Source: Plasmodiophora brassicae (Eukaryota; Endomyxa: Phytomyxea; Phytomyxea; Plasmodiophorida). Taken from it: a DNA stretch of 64,000 nucleotides. The translations under genes and the position numbers were made by a program. This document shows positions 1 through 10,749 of this stretch, one piece after another. Every line of letters starts with the position of its first letter. Position 1 is the first letter of the stretch. The DNA is taken from the NCBI GenBank assembly GCA_036867785.1, contig CP145409.1:1426001-1490000 (forward strand), written 5' to 3'. The notes beneath the pieces are model-generated. The model did not search any database, was not told the DNA's origin, and saw nothing but the letters and a program-made list of their open reading frames with translations.

Positions 1-1348
1 ATCGGCGCCAATCGCCGACCAGGTGCCGCAGCCTGCCGTCCTTGTCGTCGGCGTCGCGCGGATCGAACTCGACCTTGAAGGTGTCCAGCGCCGGCTGGGG
101 GCGCTCGGGCACGAACCCGTAGTCGACGTAGTAGACCTACACCGGGCGTGCACCGTCAGCTCATGGGGCGCTTCGCCTCGGGCGCAGGGCACCACCTGAG
201 CGGGCCTGTGGCCATAGTTACGGGTCAGGCCCAGCTGGGGCGACACGGGACGCCCGGTCGCCATGACGACGTGCTCGTTCTGCACGAACCGATCCGTCGT
301 GGTCGCCTCCGATGCTGGGCTGTGCCTGCAATGGGTGCCCCGTCACCGGCCGCCCGGCCCGAGCCCGCTCAGAGATCCCCCGCCGTACCTGATCTCGTTG
401 AGCAACGGGATCAGGGCGGCCGTCTTCTGCCCGTCGATGGTGACGGCGGCCGCGCGCGTCATCGAGACCAGGACGCCCCATTCGTACTGGTCGAAAGAGA
501 CGGCCGGCAGGGTGCGCCTGACGATCTCCTGGTACTCGTCGCGGATCTCCTTGCGCCTCAGGACGATCAGGTCGCGGGCGGCCGTCCCGCGCAGCACCTC
601 GTCGAAGACCCATCCGGGCGCTTTGATCGGCGACGATCCGGCGAACGAGGCCGGCAGGACGCGGATGTACGGTTGCCAGGTCGACGACGGGTCGGCGCGC
701 TCCACCGCCAGGTACCTGGCGTCACGCCCGTGTCAGTACGAAGGACGATCACAATGATGGTGACGATGGCCTGGGGCATCGGGGGACGTACACGCCCAGC
801 AGGACGTGGACCGAGGGTTTGCTGTCGGACGGCCCGTTGACGAGGGCGTGCCCGGCGCGCGATTGCTCCACGACTTGCATGGTGATCATGCGGTCCACTG
901 GGATGCGCTGCAGGACCTGTCGGCGACGGGGGCGCTCGTCGCCCACGTACTGGACGCCTTTACCGTCGTCGGACGCCACGACGGGTCGTAGGTGCGCCCC
1001 GACCGGCAGCCAGCGATGGAACACGTCCAGGTCCACCTGGCGTAACGCGGAGCGCAGCGTCGTGTTCGTCGGGTCGCGGCTCAGGGCGTCGGCCAGCGCC
1101 AGACGGCGGTCGTACAGCCACTGGGCGCTGCTCGTCTCGTGGCTGGGTGATGCCAATCGGTCAATGTCGACGACGTGCGCCCGGTCAGGGCGGCGCAGCA
1201 GGGACGCGGGCGACGGCAGGTGCAGGACGACCCAGTAGAGCAGGAACGGGACCAGCAACGCTAGCACGCCCAGCGTCATGGATCGTCGGGCGCGACGGCC
1301 TGCTGGCCTGGCCGGCCGCCGCCTGCTGCTGCTGCCGCTGCTGTGCAT
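1..1348 (-). CDS. SETD3/LSMT-type SET-domain methyltransferase, membrane-anchored, 3' end outside window
   Basis: Reads right to left from an ATG at 1346-1348. A basic N-terminus is followed by one hydrophobic segment (LGVLALLVPFLLYWVVLHL, about residues 25-43), suggesting a signal anchor. The SET fold then appears in pieces: FHRWLPVGAHLRPVV and GKGV (SET start), QVLQRIPVDRMI, WQPYIRVLPASF, YEWGVLVSMTRAAAV and AALIPLLNEI (the usual D..NH site is replaced), then VYYVDYGFVPERP, the conserved YGF segment before the substrate-binding region. A 63-nt GT-AG intron fits at 326-388, and further introns are needed near 705-749 and about 140-260. SETD3-like enzymes methylate histidine or lysine on non-histone proteins; the substrate here is unknown. 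The gene runs off the window at base 1. The family call is solid, exon edges outside 326-388 are approximate. Confidence 0.72.
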
Positions 1349-2680
1349 GATGTCACACACCAGCGTCCACCTGGGCACAGGAGGGTATATGCCAGCAGAA
1401 GACAATGCTGTTGGGCACGGGAGCACCGCATGACTCATCCAGCCCCAGGCGAGATGCCCGATGAGCACACGGCCCGTTGCACGCAGGGTGAACATGCTCC
1501 GATCTGCGGGCGCTCCTGGGCCCTAACGAAGAACGGCCCGTTCCGAATGGGCACCGCGGGACATGGGGGTCAGCAGTGTCGGCCAAAGGTGAGGCGGGCC
1601 GGACGTTAGACCGGTCGGGTCGCTACGTACCCGCCCTGCCTGGCAGCCGACGCCGACCTGGAAGGCGGGCATTCGCCTGTTGAAGGACGCGGCCCGGGCG
1701 GACGTTGCCGGATCTAAGCATCCGTCCGCGAGATGGAGACGGCCTTGACGATCGCCTGCGCGCTCGCCAATCGCCATGGGTCACTGACTGAGACGTTCCC
1801 TTTGGCTCGAGCAAACGGCCAGCGTGCCGCGTCCTAACCTGCATATTGTCGACACCCAGCGCCTGCTGAGTCCCGTCGCCTGATGATGCAAAGCAGCAGA
1901 TGACGAGACTGATCGACTCGGACGCGTACTTTGGTTGCCCGGCGAATAACATAAGCCAGCAGTACGCGTGTACGTTGATGGCCGACGCGATTAGCTGCGG
2001 AAGGGACAGGCGCCACCCCGCCGAAACGAACGCGGCCCCTGCCGGGGCGATTCTCACGTGTGATGAATCGAAAGCGATACTGCAATCATTTGTCGGAATG
2101 GAGCCAGCGATCTTTCAGGTTCGCAGTTGTCTGCGCGAGAGGGCGGATCCGACGGTGACGAGAACGCGCCAGCTCAAAGACGGAGAAGATGGGTTATCCC
2201 GAGATGGGTGCCATCGCTCTCGCACGGTACCTCCGGTGGCCAGTATGGCGACGCCGAATCCATTGTCTGGTTGTAGAGTGTCAGCTGCCGGATCACAGCT
2301 GTCCCGTGCCGTCCGTTTCCCCAGCTTACAGTGAACGGATCAAGTTCGCCGACGATCTCACTCGAACTGCCCTCGAACTGCCGCCTGCCTCTGACCCAGT
2401 TCGTGACGTGGCCCGCTAACCATGCCGACCTGTCGCAGGTCGGGAGCCGTCCGACCTGAGAAAACTATTTGGGACGACGCAGCGACCATGTGCTGATGGT
2501 TACGTTCATACGACACCGAATGTGCCGTATCTCATTCCGAAACTCATTCCGAATCGCGAAGCCAAATGGTGTTTGGCCTGTTCAGTACTCGGGAGGGGGA
2601 CCACCGGGGAACCGCATGGTGATGTAACCGATTATTTGTGGGGTGTTGGCTCACGGAGACTACATAGGAGCACAGCATCA
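1349..2680. other. Spacer with no recognised gene; holds duplicated fragments
   Basis: No ORF here resembles a known family. About 1930-2060 and 2475-2570 are similar in the same orientation to about 23030-23160 and 22900-22985, so this spacer contains decayed copies of the sequence downstream of the CXC-protein gene, including its last codons. The remainder looks non-coding to me. Confidence 0.5.
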
Positions 2681-2681
2681 T

Positions 2682-2985
2682 ATCTGCCACGCGAATCCAC
2701 GCGGCAGAGTCTGTGCCTGCCTGCCTGGCCAGCGCCTGGAGCCCTGGACAGCGCCTGGACAGCGCCTGACGCTGATCGCAACGATACGTTCTGCGACTGC
2801 CTGCAACTGCCCTGGCTGGCAGCTAGTACTGTCTTCCTCATCTGCCACGCGTTTCCACGCGGCAGAGTCTGTGCCTGCCTGCCTGGCCAGCGCCTGTCCA
2901 TTGCCTGGCGCTCATCGCAACGATACGCTCTGCGACTGCCTGCAACTGCCCTGGCTGGCAGAGCGTATCTCGAGCACCCCGCGTG
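2682..2985. repeat. Tandem repeat, ~158 bp unit, two copies
   Basis: Units start at about 2682 and 2840 with ATCTGCCACGCG and contain CTGCCTGCCTGGCCAGCGCC and CTGCAACTGCCCTGGCTGGC. Reverse-orientation copies lie at 9575-9810 (one) and 21990-22330 (two to three). Confidence 0.75.
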
Positions 2986-3039
2986 GATCCTTTCGCCACA
3001 GTGATTCGGGTGTCTTGGGGTTGTCGACGATCTCTCACG

Positions 3040-3750
3040 ATGCCCGTGTTCGCTCCCCGCCTCCCATCACGCGCGTCGAGCTCACGAGCGCGACCGCGTC
3101 CCGCCCGCGCCGCCCGCCCCGGCGCCAAGGCCAAGAAGGTTGCACAGCGCGTCAGCGCTCAGGACGGCGGACCCGCCCGAGCCGCGAGCGCCGCCCGTTC
3201 CAGCGCCGGTCGTGACGCCCAACGGGCCGGTCCATCTGAGCAGCGCAGGGTCCCCACGCCGACGGTCCAAGTCCCCACCTGCGTTCGTCGGGACGCCTCC
3301 TGGCGCCCTGATCGAACGCAATGGCTGTTCAACAAGATGCAACTGGGACGGGACCGTCGCGCGGTTCGGGGGCCCGAGCCGGCCCCGGCGCCACGTCACC
3401 GCTACGCGTCGTCCGACGATCCGCACGAGCGTGTACAGGAGTACCGACGTGCTTTCGAGCGCATGCGGGAAACTGTCGAGTTCCTCCTGTTCGAGTACTA
3501 CATCGAGCAGGAGGATCGTGAGCTACGGCGGATCGTCGCGGCCGTCGACCGCCTGCCGGAGCCGACGCCGTCCTACACGTGGCGTCCGCGCCCGCCTGCT
3601 GTCCAACAACCGCCCGAGGTGCATCGCCTCGTCAGGACAGCAGGCGTCGTCGTCCGGAGCCGTCGTCGTCGGTACGGGCAGCCTGAGGCGCTCGGCATGA
3701 TCGGGGCGGGGCCGGTCCGCGTCGATTCGTACGTGCCGGAGGCGGTCTAA
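3040..3750 (+). CDS. Hypothetical basic protein, copy 1 of an inverted-repeat pair
   Basis: An uninterrupted 236-codon frame from an ATG at 3040 to a TAA at 3748-3750; the frame also stays open upstream to 2983. The N-terminal 70 residues are Ala/Arg/Pro-rich and low complexity. The middle has an acidic helical part (ERMRETVEFLLFEYYIEQED) with coiled-coil character, and the C-terminal third is again Arg/Pro-rich. I recognise no domain. A second copy on the other arm (21241-21951, minus) differs at only about three residues over the longer 255-codon frame and also keeps the frame open, which favours a real or recently active gene over chance. GC content is high, so a spurious long frame remains possible. 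Confidence 0.45.
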   Translation: MPVFAPRLPSRASSSRARPRPARAARPGAKAKKVAQRVSAQDGGPARAASAARSSAGRDAQRAGPSEQRRVPTPTVQVPTCVRRDASWRPDRTQWLFNKMQLGRDRRAVRGPEPAPAPRHRYASSDDPHERVQEYRRAFERMRETVEFLLFEYYIEQEDRELRRIVAAVDRLPEPTPSYTWRPRPPAVQQPPEVHRLVRTAGVVVRSRRRRYGQPEALGMIGAGPVRVDSYVPEAV

Positions 3751-3879
3751 GCCGCGCTGCGTCGCGACCCCCGGTAAGCCCAGCGACCGCGTGCAATCGT
3801 CATCTGGGGTCACCCGCTGATCCTCCCCTTGTTGGTCAGGTCCCGTTGGCGCCCGTGGTCGAGGTCGGGACCCGGATCG

Positions 3880-4660
3880 CTCTCCTCGCCGCCAGACGCC
3901 TTGCGCCGGTCAGCGGGGGCGTCGTTGAACGGCAAGACGGGGGTGCCAATCCCCCGCTCTTCGTCGCCAGACGCCCCATTACAGCGCTGTACGTCAGGCA
4001 TTGCAGGCGTCGTTGAACGGCAGGAAGCGACCGGGTCCCGCTCCTCGATCGTCTAGTCCCACGGTTTCAGGGTGCGTCCGCCACCGTTGACCCCGGTTGC
4101 CCTCGTGCCCTGACGTCTATTAATTCCCTTATAGGTACCTCCGCCCTGAACTATTGTTCGCTCGCCATGGTCGAGGTCGCGGGCCCGAGTCGCTGTCCTC
4201 GTCGCCAGACGCCTTGCGCCGGTCAGCGGGGGCGTCGTTGAACGGCAAGAGGGGGGGTGCCGTCCCTCCGCTCTTCGTCGCCAGACGCCCCATTACAACG
4301 CTGTACGTCAGGCAATGCAGGCGTCGTTGAACGGCAGGAAGCGACCGGGTCCCGCAGCTCGGTCGTCTAGTCCCACGGTTTCAGGGTGCGTCCGCGTCCG
4401 TTGACCCTGACGTTTGTTAATTATCGAATAGTTACGCCCTGAACTTATTCGCTCACCCGCCATGGCTGAGGTCGGGAACCCGGTCGTCTCTGCGTCGCCA
4501 CCCGCCCAGTGTTGGTCAGCGGACACGTCGCGAAAACGCCCATGGCACAGGGTCGGTCTGCGGCGGCACCTCGTTGCCGTTGATGTCCTCATGCCCTGAT
4601 GTTTACTGACTACCATCCAGTTACGTCCTGCATGGGCCCGTTTCTCTGCGCCGGTCCCCA
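3880..4660. repeat. Tandem repeat, ~313 bp unit, about 2.5 copies
   Basis: GCCAGACGCCTTGCGCCGGT recurs at 3891 and 4204, and a degraded third copy starts near 4497. Each unit also contains two shorter echoes of GTCGTTGAACGGCA. The inverted counterpart on the right arm has three copies. No coding sense found. Confidence 0.8.
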
Positions 4661-5864
4661 TTCCTCGAGCACCATGTCCCGCTCCGGTTTACCTATGTAG
4701 TAGATCCAGTCGTCGTCGTGGTGCGTACGTTCTCGACCGTATGTCCCGCCATGGGCGCATCCGGGTGCTGACGTTTGCTGCCCGCCTAGATCAGTTACGC
4801 CCCGAACGTGTCGCCCTCGTCACGACCGCCCTGCTCGCCGACCGCTGCGATTTGGTTCGGCAGGCAACGCGACGGGCCGCATGGGCCGACGTTGTCACCA
4901 TCACCATACTGGTGCACACTCTGGCACGTGTTCAACGTACGTCGAGCAAGGAGGCATGGCGACGATGCAGGTCGTTATGTACACGCTCACGAGCCGGTAC
5001 GTGCCTCTGCTTGTCCGCGTCACCCACCGACCACTGATCTGGTTCTCTGTCGGCGCAGATCCTCCCAGCTGGCATGCCCGGGACGCCAGCTGCTGATGTC
5101 GAAGGTTGTCGGTGCCATGGCGGTCGAGGACGCCCGAGCGCCGGTGCCACAGACCACCTGGACTTGTACTGCGACTGGACATGTCGCCGACGACGCGCAC
5201 CGCCTCCGCCGCCGTCAAGTCGTCCCTGCAAGATCGCCCAAGGCCCTGCCGTCACGTTCGGGCATTGTACCCGCCGGGCCACGACGACCGACCCCGAACG
5301 CAGCACCCCACGTATCGCATCGTAGTTGACGATCTCGTTCGTGATCACATCAGTCGTGTCGTTGTCGCCGTCGACTGGCCATGTCGCTGGAACAGCAGGA
5401 CAAGGGCGCGTGCAGCGTGCCATGGTGCCCGGTGCCGACCGGACATCACATCGCCCGCTGGCCTCGACGTCGCAGGTCGCTCGCCGCGTGCGTCGGGTAC
5501 GTGACGCCCAGCTCGTTCGTCCCACAATAAACGAATAGACATGTCCTAGTCTGTGGGCCTCCCAGGAACACGAGTCGGCGCGTGCCGCTGCTGAAGGCGC
5601 CGTTGACTGGGACCTGCTCATCACCGCCAATCGTATCGTCTCACGGAAAGTGTACTCAGCACGAATGATCACCATACTGGGAGAGGCAGTGTGTTCCCCA
5701 CATTGTACCTGAAGCTGGCAATATTGAGATTCACTCACGCTCCTCAGGAACAGAACATAATTCGGTAGCAATAGGAGATCGCCCTAATATCCCGACCAAC
5801 CACACACGGACTCCGTACGGACTCGACACGACACAAAGCGCCAACCGAATGTCAAAACTACCTA

Positions 5865-6851
5865 CCGTATTTCTCGGTACTTTGTACCCTACGGAACTTT
5901 GTACCAGGGGCGCTTTTTTCGCGTACATTGGTCGCTGACTCCGCAGTCGACGCGTTTTGCGGCAATTGGTTGTGCCGACAGGATCCGTCGCCGCGAGACC
6001 TTTCCAACGGCATATAGATGTCGCACCATCCAGTCGGTATCCAGGTCGATATCGTCGGAACGCAGGCGCCAAATAGAGGGAGATCGTGCGCAGAACACGA
6101 CGTATGCGGCTCTGTACTTGCTATTGACGTCGTTGTCCGTCTTCGGGCTGTACGTTGAAATAGTGAACGGTACCAATTTGTGAAAATCGTGTCTGCACGT
6201 TAATTTAAATTGGTGTTGCAATGCGGATCGTCAACTGGTTGACCGCCAGAAGTCGTCGCACAATCTGGTCTTTGGCTCGTGCACTCTTCCTCCTGCACGA
6301 CGGCAGTAGGTGGAAAACTTTGGTCTCAACCATGGCGACCGAAACTGCCACGCCGGACTCCCGGTTCGCGAAGATCCACTGCAGCAGGGTCTCCTCGATC
6401 GGATGAAGATATGATTCGCGGCCGAGACAGGTTGACCGTGCAGATGGACTCGAATTCTGGATCGCCAGACGCTGTGCTTCCCATCGCCTTACCTGTGACC
6501 GTTGAACGCCCAAGCTATAACATACCGCTGAGAGAGAGTCTGAGTTGGCCCGACGCTCAGTGACCTCACTTAGGATACGAAGCTTCTCAGCGTTTACGTG
6601 CGGCGAGGCAATATGCAAATGACATCTCGGGGGTGGGGAGAGCATTAGGAGAGTTGGCGCACGGGCCATCAGTTCATCACATTTCCCATGACCATGCGAA
6701 GGCGACCCATGGCAAGCCAGATAGGGCTCCAACGTCGCCCGGCAGAACACGGTCAATGGACATGCCACCCACTGCGCACTTCCTCGGAACTTTGTACCAC
6801 CTGTCCATTTTGCTTGCACATTTGGGGGGTACAAAGTACCGAGGAATACGG
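5865..6851 (-). mobile_element. pogo-type (Tc1/mariner superfamily) deletion derivative with intact ends
   Basis: Perfectly placed ends: TA (5863-5864) then CCGTATTTCTCGGTACTTTG, and at the right the inverse of this end followed by TA (6852-6853). The terminal inverted repeats are about 25 bp with one mismatch and the target duplication is TA, as in Tc1/mariner. Inside, on the minus strand (about 6205-6645), is the N-terminal part of a pogo-like transposase: a psq-type helix-turn-helix (LRILSEVTERRANSDSLSAV) and a CENPB-like HTH (EETLLQWIFANRESGVAV). The DDE catalytic core is absent. A 14-base subterminal motif CGGAACTTTGTACC occurs near both ends in the same orientation. This is a 987 bp non-autonomous element. 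Confidence 0.85.
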
Positions 6852-6853
6852 TA

Positions 6854-7361
6854 GACCACCAGCAATAGGAGAACGCCCTAATATCCCAAGCAAACACGCA
6901 CGCCGCATGGACTTCGTACGGAGTACGGACCCGTCAACCCCCAAATCACGTCAGTCATGATTCATGAACCGAAAGCGACAACGTACTGACAACAGACATG
7001 CGAGCACGCGCCCGACGACAACACCCAGAGGACCCCCAGGCGGGGAGCCCCACCCAGGAAAGCTGGTACAACATTTGGCGATCTGATCCGCGCAAACAGA
7101 ACCCGAGGGTGCACCAAAGGCGGCAATATGGACCCCACCACGCCCGATGTCCTGCTTCGATCTTCTCGGAGCAATCCGACTGCATGACCAAACCGCTGCC
7201 GAACGTATTGATACCCAGCATGTAGCGCCCCGTGACAATGGGGACATATATCTTGGAAACCTACCACAAGGTACACGAGCAGGACCGATTACCTATGCCC
7301 TCCTAAGGAATGCTAAACAGACACGTACAAAAAACTCGAAGAAGCTGCCATCGCAATGGAA
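6854..7361. other. Spacer, nothing recognised
   Basis: No ORF, repeat or RNA that I can support between the pogo derivative and the 7362 hairpin. Confidence 0.4.
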
Positions 7362-7449
7362 CACGAGATTCGACCGTCGAAAGACGAAACCAATGACCGC
7401 CCTAGCTAGACCGATCATTGGTTTCATCTTTCGGCGGCCGAATCTCGTG
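7362..7449. repeat. Short foldback hairpin (MITE-like)
   Basis: Two ~38 bp arms starting CACGAGATTCG and containing AAACCAATGA are inverted around a short centre at about 7402. Arms match with about four mismatches. No flanking target duplication found by eye. Confidence 0.7.
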
Positions 7450-8707
7450 TAGGGTAGGCGGCTCATTGTCTCCCGACTACTGCCGCACCTCTTCAGGGAT
7501 GTGCTGTTCCTGGCGAAGGCTCCGCGCCCTACAAAACTCACACCGACGAAGAATGGGAGCAATGCGATTGCTACATTCGCGACCAATGCGGACGTCAGCA
7601 CTATCGCTGCCAGGGCGGCAGTAGTCGGTAGACAATGAGCTCTGCATGACGTCGACGTCGGCGGCGGCCGTGCGTCGTCCATCGATGTCGCTGACTCGGC
7701 AGGCGCTGCACGATGTCGCTACTTGGGCACGTCCCATTCGATTCGGTCGCTCTGCGATGCCAGGCGCGACGACCACGATGTGTGCCGGTGTAGACCGCCG
7801 CGTCGACGGTCACGGACGATGCGGAGGTCGCCATGAACCCCTATTTCTCTGGCCTCCAGGCTGAATGGATAACGAACAGTGCATGATGACGCAAGCGCCC
7901 GCGTGGTATCGAGCCGTTGCGGAATGACGAAGATGCGATCGAGTGGTTCGGGGGCAGCACATGCACACCTGCGTGTTGCGTCAGGCAGCGCCATCAGCCC
8001 ATCACCCCACCAAAAGAGCGGTTACATCATGACGCTTCGATTAGCGGGCCACATCGCCAGAACAGGGGCAGGCGACGGCCGCTAGCCTTTCCATCGAGGA
8101 CACGAAGCAGATCTGGGCAGTGGTCGCCCCGACAATAAGGATGACCTTGGAGTTGACGGGTCGACAATCTCGAGACAGGCGTCGCGAGGGCGCCCGCGCG
8201 ACGCGCGCAACTGGACGAAATGTCCCTGTTTGGGTCGTACGGGCGCCACAAGCAGGACCCAGCGTGCCGCCGCAGACGCCGCATAACAATGACGCTCTTT
8301 CTTCGAAACATGATGGGGCCGATCGAGCCGAAAGATCCAGTCTATCAATACATGCCAAGTCGGCCGCGGGCAACAAATCGCTCCTGCTATTAGGCCTACG
8401 ACGGCGTGTCCGGATCCGATGGCGCCGACGTCGCCAAGATTCTATTATGTACCTCGTTGACTGGGACCTGCTCGTCAACGCGAATCGCATCGTGCCACGA
8501 AACGGGTTCTCACGAACCACCAAATTGGAAGAGGTGAGGCTTTCCACACGTCTCAAGATCCGGTAATATGTACTGTGGTTTGTAAATCGATGGATTGAGC
8601 GTTCAGCGAGTAGGGCGGTCGTGGCGAAGGCGGCACATTGGGGGCGTAACTGACCTAGGCGGACAGCACACGTTAGCACCCGGATGCGGGACATACGGTC
8701 GAGAACG
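7450..8707. other. Spacer with partial arm-related sequence
   Basis: No recognisable gene. About 8450-8520 repeats the inner end of the left arm (GTTGACTGGGACCTGCTC) and about 8600-8707 repeats the right arm near 19838-19930. This is a third, scrambled copy of the arm family. Confidence 0.5.
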
Positions 8708-8860
8708 TACCACGACGGCGACTGGATCTACTAGGTAAACAGAAGCGGGACCCGTTCGCTTCCAACGGCTGCCATGCCTGGGCGCAAGGCGTCTGGCGAC
8801 GAGGAGAGCGACCGGGGTCCCGCTTCTGTTTACCTAGTAGATCCAGTCGCCGTCGTGGTA
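8708..8860. repeat. Hairpin with ~53 bp arms
   Basis: TACCACGACGGCGACTGGAT at 8708 is inverted at 8841-8860, and the pairing continues through CTACTAGGTAAACAGAAGCG on one side and its complement on the other, with a ~46 bp loop. Single-copy relatives lie at about 4680-4745 (left arm) and 19910-19980 (right arm). Confidence 0.8.
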
Positions 8861-9574
8861 CCTGAACGCGCGCCACTCGGGGCGGCCGACTTGATCCGTC
8901 GACCAGCGGCACCGCCTTCACCGCCGTCAGCGCGCGGACCTCCTGTGCACATACGACTTTGTCAGCCACGATGGTGCCAGGCAGGAATACGCCTCCAGAA
9001 TGTGTCGAGGATCTGCTCCAGGCGGCGTGCCCGAATTCGTGCTCGTTTGGCCTCCTCGGCGGACTCAGGTTGAGATCTGCAATCAGGACATCAGCTCCTG
9101 CCTGCACTGGACGAAGAGCCACGTGCGACTGACCTCGGCAGGTGAAATGTCGGCAACGAGCGCTTGGGAGACTTCAATGCGGACGGTCTGGGTTGCATGT
9201 TCGGGACGGCCGCGCGCCCCACCACCTGGTTCGGGGGATCACCAGAGCGGAACCCTGCAGGCGCGGCAGCAGAACAGTCAGGCACGCGCGCGTACAGGTG
9301 CAACAACGAGGGCGCCAGGATGCCCAGGAACATACGTGTGACCTGGTCGGGACCCGGCGCGAACGACACGTTGCGGGCCTTGATCGACGTCGTCGACGAT
9401 CGGCCGTGCTGAGCGACAGGGCGAGCGGGCTTGACGGATTTCAACGCGCATCGTCGTGGCCGCAGGTTCGCCAGGGACACCCCCCTCATCTGGTTCGGCG
9501 GGTCGTCCCTGCGAGCGAGGACGTGAGTACTGAACGCGGGCATGCTTGTCTTCGACGACTGTGACGAATCTCCC
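8861..9574. other. Spacer containing a ~255 bp imperfect direct duplication
   Basis: Around 9170 and 9425 (plus strand, different frames) two related peptides can be read: GDFNADGLGCMFGTAARPTT then WFGG, and TDFNAHRRGRRF then PLIWFGG. A GDFN motif followed by a Trp resembles endonuclease/exonuclease/phosphatase folds such as LINE endonucleases, but nothing else of that fold is visible. I do not call a gene. Confidence 0.3.
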
Positions 9575-9810
9575 AATTGACTGTGGCGAAAGGATCCACG
9601 CGGGGTGCCCGAGATATGCTCTGCCAGCCAGGGCAGTTGCAGGCAGTCGCTGAGCGTACCGTTGCGATCAGCGCCAGGCACTCTGCCCAGGCACTGGGGC
9701 AGGCACAGACTCTGCCGTGTGGGTTCGCGTGGCAGATCAGGATGAGGTCAGTACTGTTGTTCCCATATGCCTGCAGACCCAGCATACCGCCTGCAAGGCA
9801 TTCGGCCGCC
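9575..9810. repeat. Dispersed copy of the ~150 bp arm repeat (inverted)
   Basis: Begins CTGTGGCGAAAGGATCCACG, as the right arm does near 21990, and ends with a stretch related to 22325-22380. It is in the same orientation as the right arm and reversed relative to 2682-2985. Confidence 0.75.
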
Positions 9811-10573
9811 AGAACGTCACGTCGTCTGAAGACATTATCGTCGGAAATGTTGACCTGGTAATTGATGACGATCTTACTTTTTGACGCGTTGCCGGTCTTC
9901 GTGCGGGTGCCGATGACGATTCCAAAGTTGAAATCGACTACCATACCGCTATTCTGCGAAAAAATAACGCAAAGCTCACAGCCATGTGGCAAGGGCATAG
10001 TCTCACAGTCCCCGAATCGACAAGCGTCCATTCACGATATTCGTCAAGATATCGCCGAGTTAGCCAGCATGTATGCTCTTCTTGGGGCGCTTTTCCGTTT
10101 GGTGGCTCTTACATGACTGTTGAGCAGAGATGTCGATGCCGATGTGATTCGTCGAGTTGCGAACAAGTCGCCACGGTTAAGCATCACGGACGATGTTGTC
10201 GAAGCCATATCTCCAACAAATCGAATCGTTGACGTGGTCGTTGATGACGATCTTAATTCGACGTGTGTCGGGCTTCGTGCGGGTGCCGATGACGATTACA
10301 AAGTCGAAATCGACTATCATACAGCCATTCTGCGAAAAAACGCCAAGCTCGCAGCCATGTGGCACCAGGTCGAGAAGTACAAGTGGCAAGCAGCGATTAA
10401 CGATCGCGATCTAATGATCAAAGATCTCGATCTTGATTTCTGCTTGCCACTTGGATTTCCATACTTGGTATGCCACATGGCTGCGAGGTTCGCGTTTTTT
10501 CCTCAGAAGAGCGGTATGGACGTATGGTAGTCGATTTCAACTTTGGAACCGTCATCGGCACCCGCACGAAGCC

Positions 10574-10749
10574 TGTGCCGGCTCCAAGCTATAAGACAAG
10601 AATAGCTGTGATCCGGCTAGGCCGCCCTAAGAATGACGGACATGCACGGAGTGCGCACGGAGTCCGCACGGCGTCCGTGGGAGCTGCAGGTCGGGGACAC
10701 AGACGATTATACTACACGGCTGATATACCATCACCGTTGGGACGTCACA
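10574..10749 (+). repeat. 5' LTR of the Ty3/Gypsy element
   Basis: Starts TGTGCCGGCTCC and ends GACGTCACA; matches the 3' copy over its whole length. Confidence 0.93.

Larger units (their letters stand above)
2680..5700. repeat. Left arm of a large inverted duplication
   Basis: This ~3 kb stretch recurs in reverse orientation at about 19030-22330, with the same internal order: ~150 bp tandem repeat, 236-codon ORF, ~314 bp tandem repeat, then a degenerate non-coding part ending near the motif GTTGACTGGGACCTGCTC. Identity is highest across the ORF and falls toward the inner end. The two arms enclose about 13 kb of transposable elements. Confidence 0.8.

Noticed and set aside
748-1348. Reading the plus strand of the SET gene as coding
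   Set aside because: Plus-strand frames are short and featureless, while the minus strand gives collinear SET-domain motifs.
3880-4660. Coding tandem repeat protein
   Set aside because: No frame stays open across units of 313 bp, a length not divisible by three.
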